From the NCBI GenBank assembly GCA_026770615.1, contig MU631656.1:41447-57740 (forward strand): 16,294 bases of DNA, read 5' to 3'. This DNA comes from Pavlovales sp. CCMP2436. Taxonomy: Eukaryota > Haptophyta > Pavlovophyceae > Pavlovales. The translations under genes were made by a program, and so were the position numbers. This document shows, one piece after another, positions 1 through 7,966 of the stretch. Every line of letters starts with the position of its first letter. The first letter of the stretch is position 1. The notes under the pieces are model-generated. The model was not told the DNA's origin, did no database searches, and saw only the letters and a program-made list of their open reading frames with translations.

Positions 1-80
1 CACACCATCTCGCGCAAGAGACCCGCCGTGGCAGCGCGCACCCCCCACCGCGCTGCGAGCACCGCCTCTGAGCTGCGCCC

Positions 81-100
81 TTGCCGCCTGGTCTGCGCAG
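81..100 (+). promoter_or_regulatory. Probable 3' splice site (intron acceptor)
   Basis: A pyrimidine-rich stretch ends in GCGCAG at 95-100, directly before GAG-CAT-GGC-CGC-TGC. The zinc-finger frame becomes family-like (EHGRCNFGPKC...) exactly at 101, while upstream sequence in the same frame has no Cys at the spacing needed for the first zinc ligand. The simplest reading is a phase-0 intron ending at 100, with the first Cys of the finger on the previous exon. The donor lies outside or unrecognised at the left edge. This is inference from motif spacing; a transcript would settle it. Confidence 0.6.
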
Positions 101-1096
101 GAGCATGGCCGCTGCAACTTTGGGCCCAAGTGCAATTTTGCGCACGGCGACGTGGACAAGATGGTGGCCTTCCAGCAGATTGTCACTGATCAAGTCGAGA
201 CCATCCAGGTGGTTCAGCACGTCACGTCTCTCGGCGCGATGCAGCAGCAGCAGATGATGGGTGGTGGCCAGATGGGTGGTGGCCAGATGGGTGGTGGCCA
301 GATGGGTGGTGGCCAGATGGGTGGTGGCCAGATGGGTGGTGGCCAGATGGGTGGTGGCCAGATGAGTGGTGGCCAGATGGGTGGTGGACAGATGGGTGGT
401 GGACAGATGGGTGGTGGACAGATGGGCGGCTCAATGGGCGGCATGGGTGGTGGGCAGATGGGTGGTGGGCAGATGGGCGGCCAGATGGGCGGTGGACAGA
501 TGGGCGCTGGCATGATGGGAGGTATGGGTGGTGGTCAGATGGGTGGCTATATGGGAAGTATGGGTGGTGGCCAGATGGGTGGCTATATGGGAGGTATGGG
601 TGGTGGATATCTGGGTGGCATGGGTGGCGGACAGATGAGCGGTGGCCAGATGGGAGGCATGGGTGGCGGACAGATGGGCGGCGGGCAGATGGGAGGTACG
701 GGTGGCGGCCAGATGGGCGATGGCCAGATGGGTGGTATGGGTTGCGGACAGATGGGCGGCGGACAGATGGGCGGCTCAATGGGAGGTATGGGTGGTGGCC
801 AGATGGGAGGCATGGGCGGCGTCGAACCTCGCTCGACTCCATCGTACCCCGACCCGCGTGCGCAGGCCGCAGACCCGTGGCAGGCGAGTGACCCGCGCGC
901 TGCGATGCGAGACCCACGCTCGGGCGGGGGGGGCGTGGCTCAAGGCGGCGCGGACCCACGGCAGGCGAGTGATCCGCGTGCCGCGATGCGAGACTCGAAG
1001 ACGATGGACCCCCGGGACCGGCCCGCGGAGCGTGACCGGGAAAGGGGCTACCAGCAGCAGCAGGGCCAAGGGCGGCAAGGTGGCTACGGATACTGA
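101..1096 (+). CDS. CCCH zinc-finger RNA-binding protein, last exon, with QMGGG low-complexity repeat
   Basis: The frame opens with HGRCNFGPKCNFAHGD, the C-x5-C-x3-H half of a C-x8-C-x5-C-x3-H zinc finger; such fingers usually bind single-stranded RNA in mRNA decay, processing or translation control. The first Met in the exon (152) lies after the finger, so the true start is probably on an upstream exon. After a short linker (DKMVAFQQIVTDQVETIQVV) come about 190 residues of near-continuous Q-M-G-G-G pentapeptides, with G-Y and S-M-G-G variants. A charged tail follows with several DPR motifs (ADPRQASDPRAAMRD occurs twice in diverged form), RD/ER dipeptides and a final QQQQGQGRQGGYGY. The stop is TGA at 1094-1096. 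A Gly/Gln/Tyr-rich, RG-tailed protein is typical of RNA-granule components, but that role is inferred. Long ORFs on the other strand here are shadows of the repeat. Confidence 0.8.
   Translation, partial: EHGRCNFGPKCNFAHGDVDKMVAFQQIVTDQVETIQVVQHVTSLGAMQQQQMMGGGQMGGGQMGGGQMGGGQMGGGQMGGGQMGGGQMSGGQMGGGQMGGGQMGGGQMGGSMGGMGGGQMGGGQMGGQMGGGQMGAGMMGGMGGGQMGGYMGSMGGGQMGGYMGGMGGGYLGGMGGGQMSGGQMGGMGGGQMGGGQMGGTGGGQMGDGQMGGMGCGQMGGGQMGGSMGGMGGGQMGGMGGVEPRSTPSYPDPRAQAADPWQASDPRAAMRDPRSGGGGVAQGGADPRQASDPRAAMRDSKTMDPRDRPAERDRERGYQQQQGQGRQGGYGY
254..820 (+). repeat. 15-bp coding tandem repeat (Gln-Met-Gly-Gly-Gly)
   Basis: A 15-bp unit close to CAGATGGGTGGTGGC repeats in frame. It is nearly perfect from about 260 to 430 and more degenerate from 430 to 820, where GGC/GGA/GGT choices and inserted Tyr, Ser, Ala or Thr residues break it up. 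Unit length is a multiple of three, so slippage changes protein length without breaking the frame. The homogeneous left part looks more recently expanded than the right. Confidence 0.9.
868..1004 (+). repeat. Coding duplication in the CCCH protein tail (81-bp offset)
   Basis: The segment around CAGGCGAGTG at 881 recurs at 962 with the same flanking codons (Q-A-S-D-P-R-A-A-M-R-D in both). Differences are mostly third-position (ACCCGCGCGCTGCG against ATCCGCGTGCCGCG), which suggests an in-frame duplication kept under protein-level constraint. Confidence 0.7.
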
Positions 1097-1671
1097 GGCA
1101 TAGTTGCCAGTTGTCTCGCCACAATCTCCTGTAGGCGCGTCGGCCCGAATTCTCCAACATCGCAGCCCGCTAGTGGCAGTGGCGCAGCTGCGTAGAGGGG
1201 TTAGTTACTGTATCTCACGCGTCGGCCCGACATCCGGCCTGAATTCTCCAGTTGACTGGCAACATCCCGTCCCGTCACTGCGTAGCTTGGCCCTTCTGGC
1301 GAAGCCGATAATAAGCGAAGGACATCCCAGCCGGCCGTCCTCGTGCAATTATTGTTCTCCAACAAGTCTCCATACGCCCAAACATAAAAAGCCGTCGATG
1401 ACTTCGAGGAAGTAGTTAAGTAATATATATATAGATAAGTAAAGTTAATACTCACGAGTTCGTTCTATTTGTATTAATACGTTTAATCCTATTTAATTAA
1501 ACAAGCGTTTCTAGGATTCTGTTTCGCTAAATAAATTTTAACGAATAAACCGCTATATATTATGGCACAGACCCTACTTACTTGGTGCTCCCCGACCAGT
1601 GGTAGTAAATACGACTCATTGTGATTGGGCACACACTAACTAGATGCACACACTACGTCTACATACAGCGC

Positions 1672-2012
1672 AGGCCTTCCCAACGTTCCAGCCGCCTGAA
1701 TAGTTAGCTAGGGCTGAATCGTCCAGCTCTCGGGGCACACTTGGCTAGCCGAACAGCGTACACTAAGAATTAAACAGAGCGTAAGTAGTAAATAGCCATG
1801 TTTTTCAATGATGTGTTCTACCTCAGTACTGTATTTAAGTACTTCCTGGGACATAAGGAACGTGCCATCGGGTACACACCACGTATGTAGGCCTTCCACC
1901 CGACGTCCCACCATCTGAAAAGCCAGCGACCAGTCGCCTGGGGCCTGGGGCATATTTGACTAGCAGACAGGCGCCCACTAAAAATAAAAAGAAGTGTGTA
2001 CGTAACTAAATA
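1672..2012 (+). repeat. Diverged tandem duplication (~218-bp spacing)
   Basis: AGGCCTTCC at 1672 and at 1890 begin two segments that can be aligned for about 120 bp, through (C/T)GGGGCA..TTG.CTAGC and a ...AACTAAATA / ...TAGTAAATA end. Identity is modest, so this is an old duplication; no coding sense was found in it. Confidence 0.4.
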
Positions 2013-2080
2013 TATCCTATCATAAATATAAACATGTCAGGCTACGGATCCATCTTGGTGCTGGTCTGGCCGCAGACACT

Positions 2081-2110
2081 GACTGGACTATCAGTGGTTG
2101 ATAACCAGTC
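2081..2110. other. Two-part stem-loop
   Basis: GACTGG (2081-2086) pairs with CCAGTC (2105-2110), and inside it TATCA (2089-2093) pairs with TGATA (2099-2103) around a GTGGT loop, giving 11 bp with a small internal bulge. Function unknown; no neighbouring gene claims it. Confidence 0.5.
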
Positions 2111-2623
2111 CGGGCGCAGAGCCGGATTCAGACTGTTACGTCGGGATTTTGGGGCTGCTGCCTTCAGTCTCCTTCCTGTAAATGTAGGATGTTAGACTTA
2201 CTTCGACTTGCTTCCCGAGGCTCGGGATCCGACTAGCGCTGCAAGGACTAGTGGAGAGAAGGACCAGATCGGCGAACCCAACAAAATACAAGCAAAAAAT
2301 TGCAAAAAAAAATAGCTTTTGAGAACCCGGCCGTCTATGCCGCAGGCACTTGGATCCCAGCCGCGCCGCGCCCGGAGTTGGTACCGCTGGGTTGTGGGCG
2401 GGCCTGATGCTTGCAGAGGGTGCTCCCACAGCTCGCCGTGTCGCCTAGCTGTGGCGCGCGGGTGCGGCCGCCGCGCCCGCGTTCCTGAGGCGTGAGGCGA
2501 TGAGGCGGGTCTTCGGAGGAGAAGGGCACACAGAACTTTCGCCCATGAGGCGCGCGACCGCTCACCGCCCCCCCTGAAGCCCCGGGGACCGGGAGAAGGC
2601 CCGGGGAGACGTCGCGAGCCTCA

Positions 2624-2688
2624 TACAGGTGTCGCGGGCAATAAGAAGGGCGAAATTTGAGCTTGAGGATGAGCTTCTTAGCAAATTA
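2624..2688 (-). repeat. Terminal repeat family, copy a (left edge, minus orientation)
   Basis: Read on the minus strand, this is TTTGCTAAGAAGCTCATCC...CTTCTTATTGCCCGCGACACCTGTA. It aligns over about 60 bp with copy c (13366-13419, plus) and its terminal 25 bp match copy b (10155-10180, plus). All three end at CCTGTA and diverge beyond it. The TRIM-like element has inserted right at its inner end (AATTA, 2684-2688, is the target duplication). Confidence 0.65.
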
Positions 2689-2926
2689 TGTTGGTATAAT
2701 AAATCCCACACGCTGTGCGATTTCACCCGCGCCGTTGCCTGGCGTGCGGGCCGCTCCCGTCAGGGGGCGAAGACTATTACATCGTTGAGCAACTGACACA
2801 AAGAGACGGAACGTAACCAAAGATTCAGGGGACAAATCCCGGTAAATCCCTCGGTCCGCTGTCAGTCGGACTCATGCTGAGAGTCCGGTAGAAGCGCTAG
2901 GCGCCCTTGTCTGACAGCTACCAACA
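2689..2926. repeat. Left LTR of the TRIM-like element
   Basis: It begins TGTTGGTATAAT and ends GCTACCAACA. It carries a hairpin, CGGACTC (2867-2873) with GAGTCCG (2881-2887) around loop ATGCTGA, which is conserved in the right LTR. The two LTRs differ at roughly 20 positions plus a 4-bp indel, mostly transitions, so the insertion is not recent. Confidence 0.85.
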
Positions 2927-3081
2927 CCCCCACACGAACTCATATCTCGTTGCTCACTGGTTGATGCAAGAGAACATGAGGGCGATCAGAATGTGTCCAG
3001 ACATCCGCGGCGTATTGCGCGGCGGACGAGGGTGGGGCGGAATAGCGCGGCGAAGTTCTTGGTCGCCTCGTCTTGGTCTTG

Positions 3082-3298
3082 ATCTTGATCTTGGCGGCGC
3101 GGGGGCTGACGGCGTGGCGCGGCACGTTGGCGACGGCAGCACATCTCCGTGAGTAAAACGTTGCTCTGTGGACTCTGCTGTGCGTCGGTTGTCTTGAACT
3201 TGGCGGCGCGGCGGCTGACGGCGCGGCGCGGCACGTTGGCGACGACAGCCATCTCCGTGAGCATAACGTTGCTCTGCGGACTCTGCTGTGCGTCGGTG
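3082..3298. repeat. 109-bp tandem duplication inside the TRIM-like element
   Basis: TTGGCGGCGC at 3091 recurs at 3200. The shared segment runs through the GCGGCACGTTGGCGACG block and the CATCTCCGTGAG and ACGTTGCTCTG phrases to TCTGCTGTGCGTCGGT. The copies differ by a few substitutions and small indels, so neither a common reading frame nor function is implied. Confidence 0.8.
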
Positions 3299-3710
3299 TC
3301 TCGGGCTTGTAGGGTGAGTGCTTGGCTCGGCGACTCGGCGGGGGCGCGCTGGCTAGGTAGGAACTCGGCGGCTTGGCGCGGGCAAGGCGACGGCAGCTAG
3401 ATCCTTCGCTCTCGATGCGGGATGGCTGGCGTGGCGTGCTCGGCGCGAAGCTTGGCGACGTCGGTGCGGAACTCAGCGGGTCAGCGCGGGGCTCGTCGGC
3501 ACGTTGGTCTCATCTTGTACTAGCTGGGGTTCTCGTTACTCGTCGGCCTCGGTCTCTCTCATCTCGCACTGTTGCCAGGCCGCGAGGAGTTCTTCTCGAT
3601 CACGTTGATCTCGTTGTTCTTGGGTCTCGGGTTCATCTCGTGGCAGCCGAAGGTGCTCAGCGTCTTGCAGGAGACCAACTACACGTTCGTCGTGGAGGAG
3701 GATGACGTCA

Positions 3711-3944
3711 TGCTGGTATAATTTCCACACGCTGTGCGGTTTCATCCGCGCCGTTGCCTGGCGCGCAGGCCGCTCCCGTCAGGGGGCAAAGACTATCACA
3801 TCGTTGAACAACTGACGCAAAAAGCGGAACGTAACCGAAGATTCAGGGGACACATTCCGGTAAATCCCTCGGTCCGCTGTCAGTCGGACTCATGCTGAGA
3901 GTCCGGTAGAAGCGCTAGGCGCCCTTGTCTGGCAGCTACCAACC
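3711..3944. repeat. Right LTR of the TRIM-like element
   Basis: It begins TGCTGGTATAAT and ends GCTACCAACC; both terminal inverted-repeat ends carry one substitution relative to the left LTR. The hairpin at 3885-3905 is identical to the one in the left LTR. AATTA follows immediately at 3945. Confidence 0.85.
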
Positions 3945-3992
3945 AATTACATACAAACAATGCTTAAATTTGCTCAAGTTACATACAAACTT

Positions 3993-4289
3993 TCGAGAGG
4001 CTAGCGGTGTTGAACGCAAGCACTAACTAAGAGAGGATTGGAGTCCGAGACGCGTGAGCGTCGAAGGCAGCTAGAGAGAGAGAGAGCTAGAGACGTGAAA
4101 AGTCACGATGCAGACAAGGTGTCACAAGATCTTTCTGTAAGTAGAAACCCTGAGAACAGAACTGAGGAGGCACGAAGAGCAGCCGCAGAAGCCTCGAGCA
4201 AGCAGCTAGGCTCCGGGATATTTAAATCCCGGGCGTACAAAATTAGGATGTCAGACAGAGCTCAAGTGAGAGGACACTTGGGCTCCCGA
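3993..4289 (+). mobile_element. MITE-like element, copy R1 (297 bp)
   Basis: It begins TCGAGAGGCTAGC and ends with the complement of TCGGGAGCCCAAG, an imperfect 9-of-13 inverted terminus. TA follows it, but TT precedes it, so one half of the expected TA duplication is mutated. It is about 95% identical to R3 (9817-10109). Internal features include a GA microsatellite (~4074-4088), CCGGGAT/ATCCCGG arms around ATTTAA, and a subterminal hairpin (CTCAAGTG with CACTTGGG, one G-U pair). An open frame runs through it (from 4038), shared in part with R3. No transposase is present. TA duplication suggests Tc1/mariner-type mobilisation. Confidence 0.75.
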
Positions 4290-4431
4290 TACCCACGCCC
4301 AATCTGGACGGGACCACGTTCAGGTTGTAGGATCGAGTACAACTTGAGTAGGTTGATAAACCCTCGCCTTGTGTAGGCCGAGGGGGAGAGCTAGTCGGTG
4401 AAATTCTCGTTGAGGAAACCGACTTGGTCGC
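4290..4431 (-). other. Sequence downstream of the copia stop codon
   Basis: About 140 bp lie between the RNase H stop codon (TAA, complement of 4432-4434) and MITE R1. They should be the element's 3' untranslated part. No unambiguous polypurine tract or LTR start was found; the minus strand reads GATTGGGCGTGGGTA just before the MITE. Confidence 0.45.
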
Positions 4432-5745
4432 TTACATGCCGAGGAGCGTGTAGCGGTGGCGGATGAAGAGCGTCTTACCGAGGGGCTTGGTCATGATGTC
4501 GGCGACATTATTGTCAAGGCCCGGGACAAAGAAGAGCTTGATGACGCCGTCCTTGACCAGGTCGCGAATCCAGTGGAATTTGATGTCGACATGTTTGGTG
4601 CGGCGGTGCACAATGTCGTTCTTGGAGAGCGCGATGCAGGACACATTGTCTTCGCCGACAGGCGTGGCCGAGGACTGCGGGAAGCCGATGTCAGCGAGCA
4701 GCTGGCGGAGCGCGATGACCTCTTTGGCGACAGAGGTGACAGCGACGTACTCAGCCTCGGTCGAGCTGAGCGTGACGACGCTCTGCTTCTCGCGCCGCGC
4801 AGAGACGGAGCTGCTCCCGACCTGCGTGACGAAGCCGGAGATAGACTTCCGCGTGTCGGTGCAGTTGGCGTAGTCCGCGTCGACGAAAGCAGTGAAGTCG
4901 AGGTCGACGTTGGCCTTGAACATAAGCCCGAGTTCAATCGTGCCGGCCAGGTAGCGCAGAACACGCTTAGCCGCGCCGAGGTGCGGCTCGCCGAGACGGC
5001 TCATGAAGTGCGTGAGGGTGCCCATCGCAAACATGATGTCGGGGCGGAAGTGCGAGATGTGGATGAGTGCGCCTACGATCGAGCGGTACTCCGTCGCGTC
5101 GTCGGCGTCGAGGAGCTCGGCGTCGTCGGAGGCAACGAGGTGTAGGTTCTCGGCCATCGGAGTGTCGATGGGCCTCGCATTAAGTAAGCCTGTACGCTCG
5201 AGCAGCTCGAGGATGGCGCGAGAGATGGTGACCTTGATGCCGGCGGCAGAGCAAGTTAGCTTCATCGAGAGGAAGGAGTCAATGTCGTCGGAGAGGGTCG
5301 TCTTGAACGCGGAGGTGATGGCCAAGAGGAACGCGTCGCAGATCTTGGAATTGCCGGAGAAATCGGCGATGAGCAAGTCGTCAACGTAGATGCCGAGAGA
5401 CAGATGGCCGTCGTCGTGGTGCATGGAGTAGACGCACGGGTCCTGCCGGGACTGAGTGAAGCCGTAGTCCGTCAGCCAGTTGTGGATGAGCTCGCGCAAG
5501 TTGCGTCCCGACTGCTTGAGGCCGTAGAGGGACTTGCGCAGCTTGAGAACAATGTCGCCCTTGGCCTTGACCTTGTAGGCGAAGGGCACGTCGATGTAGA
5601 TGGCTTCCTCGAGCGGTGCGTTGAGGTAGGCCGTCTTGAAGTCGAGGTGGTAGAGGCGAGCGTCGCGAGCTGCTGCGAGCGAGATGATGAGCTTGGCCGA
5701 GTCGTAGCGGAGGACCGAGCTGAAGGTCTCGTCGTAGTCGACTCC
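4432..5745 (-). pseudogene. Copia-like pol: reverse transcriptase catalytic part and RNase H
   Basis: Reading minus, the frame is open from 5745 to a TAA at 4434-4432. It starts GVDYDETFSSVLRYDSAK, then HLDFKTAYLNAPLEEAIYI (RT motif A, with the catalytic Asp), KLRKSLYGLKQSGRN (the copia KSLYGLKQ box) and YVDDLLIAD (YVDD at about 5388-5377, the active-site Asp pair). RNase H follows with FVDADYANC, SSTEAEY and GEDNVSC, and the domain ends NNVADIMTKPL, the usual copia C-terminus. All visible catalytic residues are kept. The frame is cut off from integrase only by one TGA at 5748-5746, so this was a functional enzyme until fairly recently. Assignment to Ty1/copia (RNase H after RT, integrase before it) is firm. 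Confidence 0.93.
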
Positions 5746-7510
5746 TCAGCGCTGCTGGTAGCCCTTGGCGATGCAGCGCGCCGTGTACTTGTCGATCGAC
5801 CCGTCGGATTTGCGTTTGACGCTGAAAACGAGGCCGGTCTTGAGCACGCGCATGCCGGGGCGCCGAGAGGTCTCCACCCAGGTGCCGGTCGAGTCGATGG
5901 AAGTATACTCTGACTGGATGGCGGCGTGCCAGTTGGCAGAGTTGTCGCCAGCCATTGCTTGCTTGAGCGTCGGCTGGTCCAACTCGGCGATCAGAGCGAG
6001 AAGAGAGAACACGTGCTGGTTTGGGTCCTTCTTGGGCAGCGTCGTCGTGGCCGAGCGGAGGATGCGCGTCAATGAGCGAGATGTTGGAGCGAGAGCTGAA
6101 GTCGGCGACTGCTCGTCGTCGTCCCCCCCCTCAGCCGAGATCGTGTCGAGATCGTCGAGCGAGATGGACTCGAGAGCAGGTCCATCTGGCAGCCAATCGC
6201 CAGTCGGCGTTGCCACGTTGACGAGCGGAGTGCGAGTGCGCGTACCGATGCGGTTGATAACGGAGCTCTCGTCGACGCGAACATGACGGCTGACCACAAG
6301 TTTGCCGGAGGGATAGAGGCGGATGATTGCGGCCTTGGCGTAGCGGATGAGTGAACCCAAGGGAGCATTGATCATGTGGCCGCCTTCTCCGTAGCCGACG
6401 AGGACGCCGTAGGCGGAGCGCGGGTCGAGCTTGAACGTGTGGTCGTGCGTGTCGACGGCCCATTCGTCGGCGCCGAAGGCGCGGAGGTGCGAGAGGTTGG
6501 GCCGGCGGCAGAGGATGTGCTGGTAGGGCGTGATGCCGTGCGACGAGAGTGAGACAAGCCGATTGCGAATGTACACGGCGTGGTTGAAAGCGTGCTCGGC
6601 ATAGCTGTCTGGAAGCCCGGCTTGAGCGAGTAGAGCGCGAGCGTCGCGCGTGATCGTACCAAAGTAGTGCTCAGCGTGCGCGTTGAGCTTAGGCGTGCGG
6701 GCAGGCGTGATCTCGGAGCCGCCAATGCCGTTGTCGCGTAGGATGTCGTTCCAGCGCGAGCTGTCGAATTCTTTGGCGCCGTCGAGTCGAAACTGCCGGA
6801 TGAGGCAGCCGAAGGAGACCGTGTAGTGCTGGATGTCCTCGAGAAACTTGATAAGGAAGTCGGGTGCTTGCGAGCGGTTCTCGAGGCGGTAGATCCAGCC
6901 GTAGTTGGACTTCTGCTCGAGAAAGAGGATGAAGTAGTAGCCCATCTCGGGGTCGTCCGTACGGAAGGACTCCAGAGAGTTGATGGGGCCGATGATGTCA
7001 ACGGAGACAGTGTCGAAGAGTTGACCTGGTTGGTGCCGAGCGTCGCCGAAGGGGAGCTTGGTCGCCTTGCCCTCAGCGCAGGCTGAGCAGATTTGCTTGA
7101 GGTGGCGCGTCGTCAGGAGGCCGTCCGTGGCCTTGATCGTCGAGTTGATCGTATGTGCCGAAGCATGTCCTAGGCGAGCGTGTAGTATGCGCTTATCTAT
7201 CGTCATAGCGGTGGGGCCGTCGTCGAGAGGTAGTAGGCGGGCGGTTGCGCTTGCCGAGCACTCGGAGCAAGTCTCTGAGTCTGCGAGGCCCATCTGCACG
7301 GCCGCCATCGGCGGGTCTGATACGATGGCGATGGGGGCGACGAGGACGTCTGGCATCGCCTTGAAGACGGAGAGCGCGATGCACATGTTCTTCAGTTTGA
7401 TGATGCCCTGCGCCGTGATCAAGTAGCGGCCCTGCTGGAGGTCGAGGGAGAGACCGTTGATGTTGATCTTGGACGACCGAGACAGGTTGAAGGTCGGCGT
7501 TCCATTGCGA
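5746..7510 (-). pseudogene. Copia-like pol: integrase and start of reverse transcriptase
   Basis: On the minus strand this frame holds the N-terminal zinc domain (HARLGH...QICSAC, a HHCC pattern with H-x4-H and C-x2-C) and an integrase core with DDE residues in SVDIIGP, RLDGAKEF and NAHAEHYFG; the last two acidic residues are 37 positions apart, close to D-x35-E. After a Ser/Thr-rich linker (about residues 430-540 of the open frame) the RT begins with NWHAAIQSEYTSI and the VKRKSDGSIDKYTARCIAKGY box. It is closed by TGA at 5748-5746, inside the normally conserved K-G-Y-x-Q-x-x-G-x-D-Y stretch. The natural upstream continuation is in a different frame (see protease), so the N-terminal 30 or so residues of the raw ORF are out-of-frame. 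Confidence 0.92.
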
Positions 7511-7966
7511 GAGCAAATCGGACTCATTGAACATGACCTTGATGTCGTCAGTGACGTGGAAGTCCTTGAGCGTCGCGATCGCCAGCGTGTTGTCAACCGT
7601 GCGGTAGGCGAGGTGCAGTGTTCCGACGTACTTGCACTTGATGATCCCAGCGTTGGCAGCTGATGCCTGCGTGGTCGTGGCGACGACGTCAGTCAGGAAA
7701 GGAAGGAAGTCCATCGGGCCGAGGTGAAGCAAGGACCCAGAGTCGCATAAGCCGTTGTCGCCCATCTGCGCGATGGGGCTGCTGTAGCCCTTGCCGAACA
7801 TGCTCTTTACCTTGGAGATCTCGGCCGGGATGGTGATCGTCGCCAAGCTTAACTTGGCGGCTGGCGCGTCGATAGCAAAGACGTTGGCGACAACCTTGTG
7901 CGGCTTGGCCGAAAGCAGATAGGTCGAGGCGAGCAAGTAGATCGCAACGAGCAGCGCGACGAGCAG
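7500..7966 (-). pseudogene. Copia-like pol: aspartic protease
   Basis: The minus-strand frame contains LCDSGSLLHLGPMDF, the D-S-G active site of a retroviral-type aspartic protease that matures Gag-Pol. It then runs through AGIIKCKYVGTLHLAYR and LKDFHVTDDIKVMFNESDLLSQ before losing sense near 7505, where the continuation (TPTFNLSRSSKININGLSL) is one frame over; a single-base indel explains this. Upstream the same frame is open to a TAG at 7969-7967. Directly after that stop the translation is unusually hydrophobic (LLVALLVAIYLLASTYLL). Confidence 0.85.

Larger units (their letters stand above)
1097..2620. other. Spacer without a convincing gene
   Basis: No frame shows a recognisable domain. 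From 1100 to 1260 a short phrase (CGCGTCGGCCCGA followed by GAATTCTCCA) occurs twice. About 1410-1570 is strongly AT-rich (an ATATATATA run near 1425, several TTAAT/AATTAA tracts). About 2290-2320 is A-rich. From about 2330 to 2620 the sequence is GC-rich again, but the short minus-strand frames there have no protein-like features. Possible contents are 3' UTR of the CCCH gene, old repeat debris (see 1672-2012) and a hairpin at 2081-2110. Confidence 0.6.
2689..3944. mobile_element. Complete TRIM-like (miniature) LTR retrotransposon, 1256 bp
   Basis: Two direct repeats of 238 and 234 bp bound the element. The first begins TGTTGGTA and ends TACCAACA, a perfect 8-bp inverted terminus of LTR type. 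AATTA at 2684-2688 and 3945-3949 is a perfect 5-bp target duplication, so both ends are intact. The roughly 780-bp interior has no gag-pol. A G-rich tract on the minus strand (GTGTGGGGG, complement of 2927-2935) touches the left LTR and could be the polypurine tract, implying minus orientation; a plus-strand purine tract (GGAGGAGGA, 3694-3702) near the right LTR is the alternative. No clear tRNA-like primer site was found. A 69-aa charged minus-strand ORF (3536-3745) begins in the right LTR; its significance is unknown. Size and structure match TRIM elements, which need enzymes in trans. Confidence 0.85.

Noticed and set aside
214..1160. Long minus-strand and +3-frame ORFs across the QMGGG repeat
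   Set aside because: They are by-products of a 15-bp repeat without stop codons in several frames; only the plus frame has the zinc finger and the DPR/RG tail.
2335..2565. Minus-strand 76-codon ORF in the GC-rich spacer
   Set aside because: No motif, no homologous-looking segments and no splice context; openness is explained by high GC.
2907..3705. Several short ORFs on both strands within the TRIM-like element
   Set aside because: They overlap one another and the 109-bp tandem duplication, and no frame is kept in both copies of the duplication.
2689..3944. Retrozyme (hammerhead ribozyme-bearing LTR mini-element)
   Set aside because: Size fits, but I found no CTGATGA...GAAA hammerhead core on either strand of the LTRs.
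4456..7426. Plus-strand ORFs opposite the copia pol
   Set aside because: They are antisense shadows. The minus strand has all RT, integrase and RNase H motifs, and the plus-strand translations have no domain.
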